Positions 1 through 12,129 of a stretch of DNA of 64,000 nucleotides are shown here, piece after piece (the stretch's first letter is position 1; the number at the start of each line of letters is the position of its first letter). A program made the translations under genes and the position numbers. The notes beneath the pieces were generated by a model that saw nothing but the letters and a program-made list of their open reading frames with translations, was not told where the DNA came from and did no database searches. This DNA comes from Batillaria attramentaria (Eukaryota; Mollusca; Gastropoda; Batillariidae), in NCBI GenBank assembly GCA_018292915.2, contig JACVVK020000464.1:256501-320500 (forward strand), read 5' to 3'.

Positions 1-882
1 CTACATGTAGCTGTAAATACGAAAACTCATGCCTACAAGAGACAGGTTAGTGCTATACAACTACATGTAGCTGTAAATACGAAAACTCATGCCTACAAGT
101 GACAGGTTAGTGCTATACAACTACATGTAGCTGTAAATACGAAAACTCATGCCTACAAGTGACAGGTTAGTGCTACACAACTACATGTAGCTGTAAATAC
201 GAAAACTCATGCCTACAAGAGACAGGTTAGTGCTATACAACTACATGTAGCTGTAAATACGAAAACTCATGCCTACAAGTGACAGGTTAGTGCTATACAA
301 CTACATGTAGCTGTAAATACGAAAACTCATGCCTACAAGTGACAGGTTAGTGCTACACAACTACATGTAGCTGTAAATACGAAAACTCATGCCTACAAGA
401 GACAGGTTAGTGCTATACAACTACATGTAGCTGTAAATACGAAAACTCATGCCTACAAGTGACAGGTTAGTGCTATACAACTACATGTAGCTGTAAATAC
501 GAAAACTCATGCCTACAAGTGACAGGTTAGTGCTATACAACTACATGTAGCTGTAAATACGAAAACTCATGCCTACAAGTGACAGGTTAGTGCTATACAA
601 CTACATGTAGCTGTAAATACGAAAACTCATGCCTACAAGTGACAGGTTAGTGCTATACAACTACATGTAGCTGTAAATACGAAAACTCATGCCTACAAGT
701 GACAGGTTAGTGCTACACAACTACATGTAGCTGTAAATACGAAAACTCATGCCTACAAGTGACAGGTTAGTGCTACACAACTACATGTAGCTGTAAATAC
801 GAAAACTCATGCCTACAAGTGACAGGTTAGTGCTATACAACTACATGTAGCTGTAAATACCAAAACTCATGCCTACAAGTGA
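1..882. repeat. 60-bp satellite array, 14.7 copies
   Basis: The 60-bp unit (begins ctacatgtagctgtaaatac) repeats without length change from base 1, so the array continues upstream of the window. Copies differ almost only at two sites (aaga/aagt and ctata/ctaca). Copies 1-3 and 4-6 show the same order of variants, which makes a 180-bp higher-order unit; regularity fades after copy 8. The last copy breaks off after about 43 bp. Confidence 0.97.
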
Positions 883-914
883 CTGCCATTGTTTTGCCTT
901 CAGCACTTGCAGAC

Positions 915-1046
915 AGAAAGAGAGAGAGACAGAGAGAGAAAAAAAAACAGACAGAGAGAGAGAGACGGAAACAGAGAGAGAAAAAAAACAGACAGAGAGA
1001 GAGAGACGGAAACAGAGAGAGAAAAAATAGAGAGAGAGAGAGAGGT
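915..1046. repeat. Purine-rich (GA)n minisatellite
   Basis: Imperfect repeat of agagagacggaaacagagag separated by A-runs. The strand is almost pure purine. Open frames across it on both strands are low-complexity artefacts. Confidence 0.9.
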
Positions 1047-1186
1047 GCAGGAGCAGTGAAGAAGAAAACAGCAACAAGCGTCCAACTGAAATCACTAAAT
1101 CCAATGGACATCTACAACTCTGCCATCTTGGAGTAGTTATAGGGGTGCGGCATGTTGTTGAGACTTTGCACGGTTATACTATACTG

Positions 1187-1341
1187 TTATAGGCTGGGTT
1201 TCGGGGGTAGGGCCATAGGTGTAGTTTGAGGGAGGTGACAGTTAAGAAAGTTGTAGCCCAAGGCCAAGGGCTACAACTTTCTTCTCTATCACCTCCCTCA
1301 AACTACACCTACGGCCCTACCCCCCGAAAACCAGCCTATAA
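1187..1341. repeat. Long near-perfect inverted repeat (hairpin, possible MITE)
   Basis: The left arm at 1187-1259 (ttataggctgg...gtagccc) is complementary to the right arm at 1268-1341, with a loop of about 8 bp (aaggccaa) and few mismatches. Arms of about 73 bp with almost no spacer suggest a small foldback transposon or a recent palindromic duplication. I see no transposase and no clear target-site duplication. Confidence 0.9.
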
Positions 1342-2420
1342 TAGTTTCCATTTCCATCTCTGAAAACTGAAGTTTAAAACCAATATTTCGAAAACAGTTA
1401 ATAGCTTCTCCCTGCAAGCTTTGTTTACAGAAGTAAATCTATGAGGCGTCATTTGCACGAAGCAGACCTGAGGCCGAAGCTCGTCGTTGAACAGTACATG
1501 TATCGCCGCATTATTTGTGCGTTTGGCACATACAAAACTGCTCTGAAGGTGTCATCTCAGTTTATCAAACCTTCCTTAATGATTAACCTTAGTTCTTAAA
1601 GCCAAGTTTTTGCATAAAGCTGAGTTGTAAAACCAAGCTTCAGCTTTGGTGCGCAGCTACAAAACGGTTTGGTGCAAACATTGCTGCATGTGAAATTGGG
1701 GAAGGGCCGCTTCCCCGCTTAAAAATTTCCCTTGGTTTCTTTGGTATAGATGTGTACGTGAAATGTTTGTTTCGTTGTCTGGGCAGCTTGTCATGTTCAT
1801 CTGCGAAACGTTTGCACCATTTCTATGCGTTCTCTTATCATTTGCCTGCTCCAGAGTTCTATCAGTATCGCTATGCTGACACAGCTACCAGCCGCTGCAG
1901 AAATGATCTCGGTAGCAGACGGCTTCCTGTTTGGCGAATCTTTCATTAGATTTGCGAGGTCTGTGTCCACAAATCAGCAAAAAGTCGGCTTGCATTGGCT
2001 GGCGCATGTTGATATTTAGTGACAGTCATAAAATGATTTCAAATCAGTTACGTACCGTTTGCATGTAATCTTCGGCTGAGCTATGTCGGAAACGATTTCA
2101 GTCATGGCTTCGCAGCAAGGAAACAGTAGACGAAAGACAAGCGCTCATCGGACTGCACCTGATTGGCTGGTTTACCACAATGTCAGGGGCAGTGGAATAT
2201 TTTAAGCCTGGTACTAGTGGTAGGCTTTAGATAGGGACTCAGGCATTGTTTACGTGGGTATCACTTTTGTTTACCAAAAGATCAACGACCTTTCCCTTGG
2301 AGGTACATCAAGGGCTACCCCACAGCTGTCTGCCAGTCGCTGTAGGAGAACGAACATGAAATGAAAACAAATGTATATGTACTTAGGGCAACTTCCCATG
2401 TGTAGTCAAACTGATGCTGT
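1342..2420. other. Unique sequence, no gene recognised
   Basis: Mixed-composition sequence with only short open frames. It may be intron of the PARP gene whose 3' exons begin at 3060, since that gene needs upstream exons that I do not find here. Confidence 0.5.
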
Positions 2421-2425
2421 GGACC

Positions 2426-2935
2426 AGTGAATGGGAGCAGTCTCTGATGAAATGTTCCACTCCAACTGACACTACAGGCCAGTGAATGGGAGCAGTCTCT
2501 GATAAAATGTTCCACTCCAACTGACACTACAGGCCGGTGAATGGGAGCAGTCTCTGATGAAATGTTCCACTCCAACTGACACTACAGGCCGGTGAATGGA
2601 AGCAGTCTCTGATGAAATGTTCCACTCCAACTGACACTACAGGCCGGTGAATGGGAGCAGTCTCTGATGAAATGTTCCACTCCAACTGACACTACAGGCC
2701 GGTGAATGGGAGCAGTCTCTGATGAAATGTTCCACTCCAACTGACACTACAGGCCGGTGAATGGGAGCAGTCTCTGATGAAATGTTCCACTCCAACTGAC
2801 ACTACAGGCCGGTGAATGGGAGCAGTCTCTGATGAAATGTTCCACTCCAACTGACACTACAGGCCGGTGAATGGGAGCAGTCTCTGATAAAATGTTCCAC
2901 TCCAACTGACACTACAGGCTGGTGAATGCAAGCCA
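2426..2935. repeat. 55-bp minisatellite, about 9 copies
   Basis: The unit contains gtgaatgggagcagtctctg and recurs every 55 bp at 2426, 2481, 2536, 2591 and so on to 2921. The first and last copies are the most diverged, the usual pattern for a homogenised array. It lies just upstream of the first visible PARP exon, so it is presumably intronic. Confidence 0.95.
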
Positions 2936-3059
2936 TCATGTAACTCAACGTTAGGAACCAGCCTAGTGCTGTTGCCTGTCATTTTTGTGATAAAAAGGGG
3001 AAAACAGGGAGCAGAAACAATCATCTGTCACTAATTTTGAGTATTGTTATTCTACACAG

Positions 3060-4761
3060 GTGAACGGAGCAGCCTATGGCCATGGGATCTACTTGAGTCC
3101 ATTGGCCAGTATGTCTTTCAACTACTCCTGCATGGGCTACAGTCGTCACCATGTTGGCAAAAACACAAAGCCCAAGGTCAGGTTTGAACAAGTAATCTGC
3201 ACCTGGTCCTAGGCTACACTGTGTATGACTGTGTGCACTCTTAAAATGCAGGTTTTGTTCTTCTTGTTGTTGACGTTCTGAAACAACTGTGGCAAAAGCA
3301 GCAACAACAAATTTAAAAAATGCATTTGTTAAATTGAACAGTAGTAGTGTACTGGTTTTTCCTTTCTTTGTTGAAAGAGTATGAGCATATTTCACTTACC
3401 ACACACACACACACTCACACACGCGCGCGCGCAGAAGTAAAATACAATGATAAAAGTAGATGGAGTAGGATGTCTGTTGAAAAATATACCAAACTCGCGA
3501 ACCTGGAAGCTTTCCATTAGGCATCATAGTGTATGAAGTTTTTTGTTTTTTGTTTTTTAACCAAAAAATTTTGGGTCAACAATGGGCATTCATTGTACAT
3601 GTATTTATGTGGATATGTGTCTGTGTGTGTGAGGGGGAGAGGGAGAGAATTTGTTTTCATTGTACATGTATTTATGTGGATATGTGTCTGTGTGTGTGAG
3701 GGGGAGAGAGGGAGAGAATTTGTTTTCATCGAGTGGGTTACAGTTGGTCGAAAACATTACCCTTAAGTCTAATTTTCTTAATCTTATTTGTGATTCAGAT
3801 ACACACATTATGTCTGTCGGTATACCGTATTTAAATTTGCTAATGCACATTTTAAGGATCAGTATGACATGGTTGATGTATATGATTTGCCATTTTTCCA
3901 ATTCACCATTTTTGTATGAAGTATTACATTGCATGTCTTGTACAGAGGTGTATTCATATGTCAGATTATGTCCCTTCTCTTTTTTGTACGAGACGATATT
4001 TCTATTTGCAGGACAAGCAAGCGAGGTTTTTGTCCAGTCACAACTTGAACTGCATTGCTCTGTGTGAAGGTGAGACTTTCATTGTGCTTCCTCCGTGAAA
4101 CATTCAAGCTGAAGTATGTGTTGGGTAGTTTGGCTCTGTTTCTATTTGGTTGGTTTGTTTTTGTTTTTATTTGTTAGTTGGTTTTTTTTTCTATATTAGA
4201 CAATCATCCTTTGCATCTGCACATGTTTATGTGAGAATATATCTGTTGAAGGGCTGAATGTTTTATGTGAGAATATATCTATTGAAGGGCTGAATGTTTT
4301 ATGTGAGAATATATCTATTGAAGGGCTGAATGTTTTATGTGAGAATATATCTATTGAAGGGCTGAATGTTTTATGTGAGAATATATCTATTGAAGGGCTG
4401 AATGTTTTATGAAGACTGTTAATTTGCTGGCATTGCCTTTGTTTGTGGTTTCAGTGATTTGCTCCCCAGTGCTGAAAAAACACAGAGATATCTGGGTGTG
4501 TCCGGACCCAGATCACGTCTGCACTCGCTCTTCTTTGTGTGAGTATTTTTTTTGGCACATTTTTCTTTTCAAAGAGTGCTACATGTTTTCCCTTCAAATG
4601 TAACCAGTAATTTGCTGAATTTGTTGTAATTATCAGTGTGTGCACGATGCTGTGTTGACAGGTACGAGGACGGACAGGTGGGTGACAACAGCATCGACAT
4701 GAACAAGGAGCAATACAAACAGGTGGTGCAGCAAGCCATGTCATACATCGTCAAACCGTGA
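3060..4761 (+). CDS. PARP6/8: PARP6/PARP8-type ADP-ribosyltransferase, C-terminal exons (5' part outside window)
   Basis: Four exons encode the end of a PARP catalytic domain: 3060-3176, 4012-4069, 4455-4538 and 4662-4761 (TGA). Seen directly: NGAAYGHGIYLSPLASMSF (the PARP glycine/tyrosine loop), then RFLSSHNLNCIALCE, then KKHRDIWVCPDPDHVCTR, then YEDGQVGD and a 24-residue tail. This order and these motifs are characteristic of PARP6/PARP8, intracellular mono-ADP-ribosylating family members that use NAD+. Exon 1 is phase 0 (117 nt) and the second leaves phase 1, which the third continues. The join of exons 3 and 4 does not keep frame with the strong donor gtgagt at 4539: one base appears to be missing in ctcttcttt (about 4529-4536). 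A weaker donor (gtgtga at 4537) would restore frame. The stop at 4759 overlaps a gtgagt sequence, but the tail length matches my recollection of the family, so I take it as the true end. The catalytic histidine exon lies upstream and is not seen. Confidence 0.88.
3590..3727. repeat. 67-bp direct duplication inside a PARP intron
   Basis: Two adjacent copies of a segment starting tcattgtacatgtatttatg and ending in a gagggggagag tract. They lie in the intron between the exons ending at 3176 and starting at 4012. Confidence 0.9.
4225..4410. repeat. 36-bp minisatellite, 5 copies
   Basis: The unit tttatgtgagaatatatcta plus ttgaagggctgaatgt recurs at 36-bp spacing (gtgagaatat at 4231, 4267, 4303, 4339, 4375). 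It sits in the PARP intron about 45 bp before the exon at 4455. Confidence 0.93.
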
Positions 4762-5186
4762 GTCACAACATCAGGAAGCTACACACAAGGAACTGTTGCT
4801 CTGGATCAGTTGAACAGTTGCGCAGTGTGCTCTTGTATACTGAAATAGTCTGAATGATAAGCTGAACTGTCACTCCAAGACGCTGATGCCTGCTTGCTGT
4901 AGGAACAACATTCAAAGGGCCTGAAACTCTTCTAGTTGGCAAGTGACCACAACACTAAAGCAGACACCTCACAGTTTGCTGTGTGGTGAGCCGTCTGTTG
5001 GCTGAGTATGTGTCTGGGACTGATGTCACATGGGAGATGTTTTAGTCCTTACAAACATCAAACATGACCAAACACAGCATTTTTCCCTGTTCCTTGTGTG
5101 GCATGTTGTTACAGCATGTACTTGCTCTAATATTTCCGTCTTGTCTTTGAGCCGTGCTTGACGTTTGTTTGGACTAACACCTGTCC
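4762..5186. other. PARP 3' flank, probable 3' UTR
   Basis: Sequence after the PARP stop with no further coding signal. No AATAAA hexamer is obvious before the 41-bp array begins, so the transcript end is not placed. Confidence 0.35.
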
Positions 5187-6875
5187 CATGTGACATCAGG
5201 CTTAGTGGAACAGTAAATGTTGTTACACAGCACCATGTGACATCGGGCTTAGTGGAACAGTTGCTACTCAGCACCATGTGACATCGGGCTTAGTGGAACA
5301 GTTGTTTCACAGCACCATGTGACATCGGGCTTAGTGGAACAGTTGCTACACAGCACCATGTGACATCGGGCTTAGTGGAACAGTTGCTACTCAGCACCAT
5401 GTGACATCGGGCTTAGTGGAACAGTTGTTTCCCAGCACCATGTGACATCGGGCTTAGTGGAACAGCTGCTACTCAGCACCATGTGACATCGGGCTTAGTG
5501 GAACAGCTGCTACTCAGCACCATGTGACATCGGGCTTAGTGGAACAGCTGCTACTCAGCACCATGTGACATCGGGCTTAGTGGAACAGCTGCTACTCAGC
5601 ACCATGTGACATCGGGCTTAGTGGAACAGCTGCTACTCAGCACCATGTGACATCGGGCTTAGTGGAACAGCTGCTACTCAGCACCATGTGACATTGGGCT
5701 TAGTGGAACAGCTGCTACTCAGCACCATGTGACATCGGGCTTAGTGGAACAGCTGCTACTCAGCACCATGTGACATCGGGCTTAGTGGAACAGTTGCTAC
5801 ACAGCACCATGTGACATCGGGCTTAGCGGAACAGTTGTTTCACAGCACCATGTGACATCGGGCTTAGTGGAACAGTTGCTACACAGCACCATGTGACATC
5901 GGGCGTAGTGGAACAGTTGTTTCACAGCACCATGTGACATCGGGCTTAGTGGAACAGCTGCTACTCAGCACCATGTGACATCGAGCTTAGTGGAACAGTT
6001 GTTTCACAGCACCATGTGACATCGGGCTTAGTGGAACAGTTGCTACACAGCACCATGTGACATCGGGCTTAGTGGAACAGTTGTTACACAGCACCATGTG
6101 ACATCGGGCGTAGTGGAACAGTTGTTTCACAGCACCATGTGACATCGGGCTTAGTGGAACAGTTGCTACTCAGCACCATGTGACATCGGGCTTAGTGGAA
6201 CAGTTGTTTCACAGCACCATGTGACATCGGGCTTAGTGGAACAGTTGCTACACAGCACCATGTGACATCGGGCTTAGTGGAACAGTTGCTACACAGCACC
6301 ATGTGACATCGGGCTTAGTGGAACAGTTGCTACACAGCACCATGTGACATCGGGCTTAGTGGAACAGTTGCTACACAGCACCATGTGACATCGGGCTTAG
6401 CGGAACAGTTGCTACACAGCACTATGTGACATCGGGCTTAGCGGAACAGTTGCTACACAGCACCATGTGACATCGGGCTTAGCGGAACAGCTGCTACACA
6501 GCACCATGTGACATCGGGCGTAGTGGAACAGTTGCTACACAGCACCATGTGACATGGGGCTTAGCGGAACAGTTGCTACACAGCACCATGTGACATCGGG
6601 CTTAGCGGAACAGTTGCTACACAGCACCATGTGACATCGGGCTTAGCGGAACAGTTGTTTCACAGCACCATGTGACATCGGGCGTAGTGGAACAGTTGCT
6701 ACACAGCACCATGTGACATCGGGCTTAGTGGAACAGTTGCTACTCAGCACCATGTGACATCGGGCGTAGCGGAACAGTTGCTACACAGCACCATGTGACA
6801 TCGGGCTTAGCGGAACAGTTGTTTCACAGCACCATGTGACATCGGGCGTAGTGGAACAGTTGCTACACAGCACCA
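5187..6875. repeat. 41-bp minisatellite, about 41 copies
   Basis: The unit contains agcaccatgtgacatcgggc followed by ttagtggaacagttgctacac. Length is very constant. Variants occur mainly at the end of the unit (ttgctacac, ttgctactc, ttgtttcac, ctgctactc) and as single changes (gggcgtag, agcgga). Blocks of one variant, such as the run of ctgctactc at 5460-5770, indicate local amplification. Confidence 0.96.
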
Positions 6876-7161
6876 AAACAGCTCAGAATGATCTGTGCAT
6901 CTAGAGATGTTAAAAGTTGGGTCTTTGGTTGCCTCATGTTGCTGCTCATGTTTTGACTGGAAGCACTGAACATTGTGCTAACTGCCAGCTTTGTTTGTGT
7001 CACATCAAGTCGTGTTTCGCAGTCTGAATATTATTGGTGAGGCAAGCTCCATCTTTCATCATCACACCAGGACCGCTTAGTTTGTATTTGGGATCATCTG
7101 TGTCACATGTCGTCCGTTTATCATGTTCCACAAGCATCACACAGTGTGTGTCTCTTGCTCT

Positions 7162-7640
7162 GTAAGGTCTTGACTGTAAGCCTGTCGATGGGAATGGAAG
7201 GGATGATTTGCTGTTGACTGTAAGCCTGTCGATGGGAAGGGATGATTTGTTGCGTGTAAAGTCTTGACTGTAAGCCTGTTGATGGGAATGGAAGGGATGA
7301 TTTGCTGTTTGTAAGGTCTTGACTGTAAGCCTGTCGATGGGAATGGAAGGGATGATTTGCTGTTTGTAAGGTCTTGACTGTAAGCCTGTCGATGGGAATG
7401 GAAGGGATGATTTGTTGTGTGTAAAGTCTTGATTGTAAGCCTGTCGATGGGAATGGAAGGGATGATTTGCTGTTTGTAAGGTCTTGACTGTAAGCCTGTC
7501 GATGGGAATGGAAGGGATGATTTGCTGTTTGTAAGGTCTTGACTGTAAGCCTGTCGATGGGAATGGAAGGGATGATTTGCTGTTTGTAAGGTCTTGACTG
7601 TAAGCCTGTCGATGGGAATGGAAGGGACGATTTGTTTGGC
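7162..7640. repeat. 55-bp minisatellite, about 9 copies
   Basis: The unit is gtaaggtcttgactgtaagc, then ctgtcgatgggaatggaagg, then gatgatttgctgttt. At least two early copies carry internal deletions. The 180-217-residue minus-strand open frames here are all repeat translations. Confidence 0.94.
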
Positions 7641-7992
7641 TGTACATGTACATGCAGTATGATATGCAGCAAGCCTACAGCATCCTTCGTCTGGCATCAG
7701 TCGTACACTGTCAGATAATGGTTGGAAACACACACAGTAACATTGTGACATTTTATAATTATAATGTCATGGTTGCAATGTGGACAGGTTGTCAGCTCTG
7801 TTAAGTACAGGGTTTGAATGTTGTACATCAGTCTTGTTCTATTCCAACAGCCTTTTTTTCCATGGTAAATTACCCTTATTGTTGTTGTTATTCTTCCTCT
7901 TCTCTCCTCTCCCTTGTCAGTTTTCATGAATTTGAGGTGATAGTGACGCTTGGCTGATATTCCTGTGAACAGCACATGACATTGTAGTATGT

Positions 7993-8177
7993 GACACTTC
8001 ATACTGACCAGCTACAATTATCAGTCAGGGTTTCACTAAACACTTCCCCCCAGCAAAAGACACTTCATACTGACCAGCTACAATTATCAGTCAGGGTTTC
8101 ACTAAACACTTCCCCCCAGCAAAAGACACTTCATACTGACCAGCTACAATTATCAGTCAGGGTTTCACTAAACACTT
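7993..8177. repeat. 66-bp tandem repeat, 2.8 copies
   Basis: Near-identical copies start with gacacttcatactgaccagc at 7993, 8059 and 8125. Confidence 0.93.
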
Positions 8178-8179
8178 TT

Positions 8180-9846
8180 GTGTTGTCAAAATACTGCTGA
8201 TGCTTATTGCACAAAAACACAAACTTTGGACAAATCACAGTGCCTCCTTCCTACCTAATTGATTTCTACTTTTCTCTTTCAGGTTGTGTCCCCTGGGAGA
8301 GGGTAGTGGTGGTGGGCAGAATGCCAGACTTGTGCAATCCTGCAGGCGTCCTTTTTTAGCATTATAAACTTGGGCAAAGCTTTCTTCTTCTTTTACCCTA
8401 GTTAGTATGAAAGGACATAATTCCTGAAAAGTGTTCATACATTTCATCAAAACAAGCAAGTCTTTTATTATTATTATTATTATTTTTATTATTGAAGAGA
8501 CATTCAGGGAAAACTGGTGGTAGCTGGTGTGAGCACGATTACATGCAGGAATCGATCAATCAATCAAATTAGTAATTAACGTATCATTTTGGATGCAGGC
8601 ACCAGGTAGGCCTTTCTTTCTGTGTTGTACATTTATTTAATGGTGTTCATTGATTAACCTTGTGTGATGTTATTCCTTTGATTGTTTGTACATCAAACTT
8701 TTTCATTCTCATTGCTTGTATCTGTAAGTCAGCTGCCAACATGACCAAGAAGAAAGAGAGTAAGTGAGCATATGTACATTTTTGTACGCACACCTGTATG
8801 TGCAGAGAGAGACAGAGAAAGAGACAGAGAGAGGTGTGCATGGCACAATAATCATGGTACTGCACAAATTCACACGGCATTCAGAGTCTGACTTGAACTG
8901 TGATACGTAATCTGTAGAGAATAAAATGTCCTGGCTTTGTTTTTCTTTATTAATCTTTCCTCTGGGCTTTACAGCACTCACCCAACCCTTGTCAAAATCC
9001 TATTTATCTTTCCTCTGGGCTTTACAGCACTCACCCAACCCTTGTCAAAATCCAAAAGCTAAGATATATCCTTTGTTTGTATACATTTACATGTGTGTGT
9101 GTGTTTGTGTATATGTGTGTGTGTAAGTGTGTGTGTGTGTGTGTGTGTGTGTGTTTATGTTTTCTGTTCCGGTTTTGACTTCTGTGGCATTTCAACAGTT
9201 GCTGCCAGCAAGAGTTATGCAGCAGTTAGTTCCCTTGACCCAGGACCGGTAAGCAGGACAAGGACCAGACGAACTATGCTTTGAACTAAATTTGATATCG
9301 CTGTATTTGTTTATTTCATATTTATTTGTTTTATTTGATATCCATGCATTTCTTTATTTGATATCCATGTATTTCTTTATTTGTAACAGATTAGATGAAC
9401 CTCTCGGTGCAATCTGCTTCCCCTGACACACACCGTCAAGTTTTGCCACCAGTCCCACAGTCATAGATCTCAAGGCCACAGTCATAGATGTCAAGGCCAC
9501 AGTCATAGATCTCAAGGCAGACTCCTCCTCTCTGTGTGCATGCTTCCATTGGTTTCTTGGTTTCTTTTCTTTTTTCTCTCTCTCTCTCTCTTCCTTTGTT
9601 TGCTCTGGTTTTTTCATTGCCCCATGTTTGATGTCACCTTTATGAGATGGAAAAAGACTTAAAGCTTCAAAACAACCAATCAAACTCTCCTTTTGTTTGC
9701 CGGTGTTGTCAGGGCATGTCAAGTGTTATGTGTTGTGTAGCGAGTCACCATTTTCAGTACCTTTGTGTAAACAGTCACTGCATGAAATGTAGTTCATCAC
9801 TTGTTTCTGTTCTGCTATTGCCCTCTGCAGTTTTGTGTTCTTGTCT

Positions 9847-9849
<3 letters not shown>
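8180..9849. other. Non-coding stretch with a 51-bp duplication
   Basis: A direct duplication (tctttcctctgggctttaca and following bases) lies at about 8955-9052. (GT)n at 9092-9157, and T-rich and CT-rich tracts, fill the rest. Two weak exon-like segments (8714-8752 and 9200-9249) were considered and rejected. Confidence 0.6.
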
Positions 9850-9908
<59 letters not shown>

Positions 9909-9946
9909 GTGTTTGTGTGTGTGTTAGTGTGGGTGTGTGTGTGTGT
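9850..9946. repeat. (GT)n microsatellite
   Basis: About 30 uninterrupted GT units followed by an imperfect tail. Open Cys-Val frames across it are artefacts. Confidence 0.97.
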
Positions 9947-10286
9947 TTTGACTATTTTGAAGTATGTTTTTTGCAATTTGGTTATTTCTTATTATGTTTT
10001 TTGCTGTTTCATGTAGTTTGTTACATTGCTGTGCTCCAGTGTGTAACAGAAGTGATTTTTTTTTCTTGTAAGTCATCGACTGATTCAAAATACGTAAGAG
10101 GTGATGTGTTTGCAGACAGTGTACAAGGTGTTTTCATTGCAGATCTGAAGTTCAAAACTATTTTTCATTATGCTTTGTCTCTTTTAAGGGGAAATAAGTC
10201 TTTGGCTTCTCTTACTAGCAGCAACATTGCGTGATATTTTGCATAAACCACTAGTTTTGAGCAGGTTGAAAATGTGAAAACAATGC

Positions 10287-10395
10287 ATGGTTACTGTCAT
10301 GGTTAGTCATGGTTACTGTCATGGTTAGTCATGGTTACTATCACGGTTACTGTCATGGTTACTGTCATGGTTACTATCATGGTTACTATCACAAA
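10287..10395. repeat. Short-unit repeat of catggttactgt
   Basis: Imperfect 12-18-bp repeats alternating catggttactgt and catggttagt. Confidence 0.85.
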
Positions 10396-10736
10396 TATTC
10401 ATCAGTCTTGAATTATTGAACGTGTTTGGCAGTAAAGGCAGGGTCAACATGTGAAGGAAACTGTGTGAATGAATCATTCAAGGCTGTAACTTGTGGACAT
10501 TATCTGTCGTAATCTGGTTTACCGAACATGTACGCAGACCAGTTGATTTGTTTTTCACTTGTGCCATTCTTTCTAGATCTCTTTTTGATATTGTACCCTG
10601 TAGACTGGACAGTATCATGTCTTGTTTGTAAATATCATAAAGTGCTGAACTGATGTTGTCATTGGTCTGTCACATGACTGTTTATAAAATGATGTCATTG
10701 AATATTAATGTGTGAATACAGTTCAGATTTTCAAGA

Positions 10737-10738
<2 letters not shown>

Positions 10739-10769
<31 letters not shown>
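10739..10769. repeat. (GT)n microsatellite
   Basis: About 15 GT units. The surrounding 10.4-11.6 kb holds no gene I can support, only a G-run near 11476-11500. Confidence 0.95.
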
Positions 10770-10774
<5 letters not shown>

Positions 10775-11631
10775 TTGTGCTGGCTTTTTCCCTCCTTGCC
10801 CTGTCTTTTATTTCAACTCTATGGGGTGGAAAAAAGACATTTACCCTTAAAACAACTAACCAGCATTACGTAAAATCGACTACTGTTTATAAGTGTACAG
10901 TGTATAAATTCGAACACAACGTCACAGGGGTGGGTATGTAGTGGGTTTAATGTACATTTACTGAACGTGTTCTTGTCACCACCTGACGACCCTGTCGCTC
11001 ATGACATCATGCCTCACCCTTCACCTTATATAGAACTGTACCGTACGTGTTCTGCTCATTACAAAACAAAAGATTGATTTTCATGCGATGTCTTGTGTAG
11101 CCTCGTGGTAAGTGTTCTAGCAGCTGCCAGTATTTCCACCGTGACGTATTTCTCGGCTCGGCAAATGGTTGACGGATGTTTGTCTTGCATAATTCTCTTG
11201 GACTTGGTGAGACACGGCAGCTGTGTGACCAGGAAAATAGTTATCTTAGAGTGCACCTTGACTTTACGTTGAACGAATTCCTTTGATGAACAATAGAACA
11301 TGCGCAAATTGATCACACGGATCGTATAATTATGTAAGAGGTACGGGTTCCACTCGCTTGTGAGCAGGCCTTTGGTTGAAGTTTCCTCGACCAAATCACA
11401 CGGCACAATCACTTGCAAAGTAGTGTACGGTTATCGTCAGTCTTGCCTTTGGTGGTTGTGGTTGTGTGTGTGTGTGGGGGGGGGGGGGGGGGTGGGGGGT
11501 AAATGGGCTTAAAGAAACTCAGAAGACAATACCGGCGATTTAATTTCCATATAGTTCGTAACGTGATTCAGTTGCCAACGACTTTCAGCAATAACTTTTC
11601 ATGGAGTCACGTTCGTATACCTATCGAAGAG

Positions 11632-11785
11632 AAACAGTTGATCGTGACCTAGTGAACAGCTGATCGTGACCTTGTGAACAGTTGATGGTGGCCTAGTGAA
11701 CAGTTGATCTTGACCTAGTGAACAGTTGATGGTGACCTAGTGAACAGTTGATGGTGACCTAGTGAACAGTTGATGGTGACCTGTC
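11632..11785. repeat. 22-bp minisatellite, about 6 copies
   Basis: The unit gtgaacagttgatggtgacc plus ta repeats with small changes. Its core gtgaacagttgat is also the core, on the opposite strand, of the 23-bp array at 38535-39066. Confidence 0.9.
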
Positions 11786-12129
11786 AGTGATATAATTCCT
11801 TTCATGACAGCTGGGGTTCTAAGTTTCTTCCATTTCTAGTCGGCGTAAGTTAGTGAAAAGTCGAGCTGTAAAAATGTAGTTTTGAAATCACACCTCCGGA
11901 AAGCCTCAAGTGTGAATGACGTAAAAGGCATGAATGACGTAAAAGGCAATCGCGCTCAGTAGGCCTAATTGGCGTGCGGTCCTTGACGGCCGCCCCTCTC
12001 CTGTAATCCAGGATGTGTCTTCCCCGAACACTCATGGGTTACCCGACCTAGGTCCTCCTAAACCTCCACGAAACAGTGTGCGTCAGTGAATGACGTCAAA
12101 GTGTTATTGTTCTTTCTCAACTTCTCCAG

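Noticed and set aside
4758..4763. gtgagt at the PARP stop as a splice donor leading to further exons
   Set aside because: The in-frame TGA there gives a tail length close to what I recall for PARP6/8, and no phase-matched downstream exon was found.
8714..9249. Possible small exons (one starting MTKKKE before gtaagt; one ending before gtaagc)
   Set aside because: Short, no homology recognised, no third exon with matching phase.
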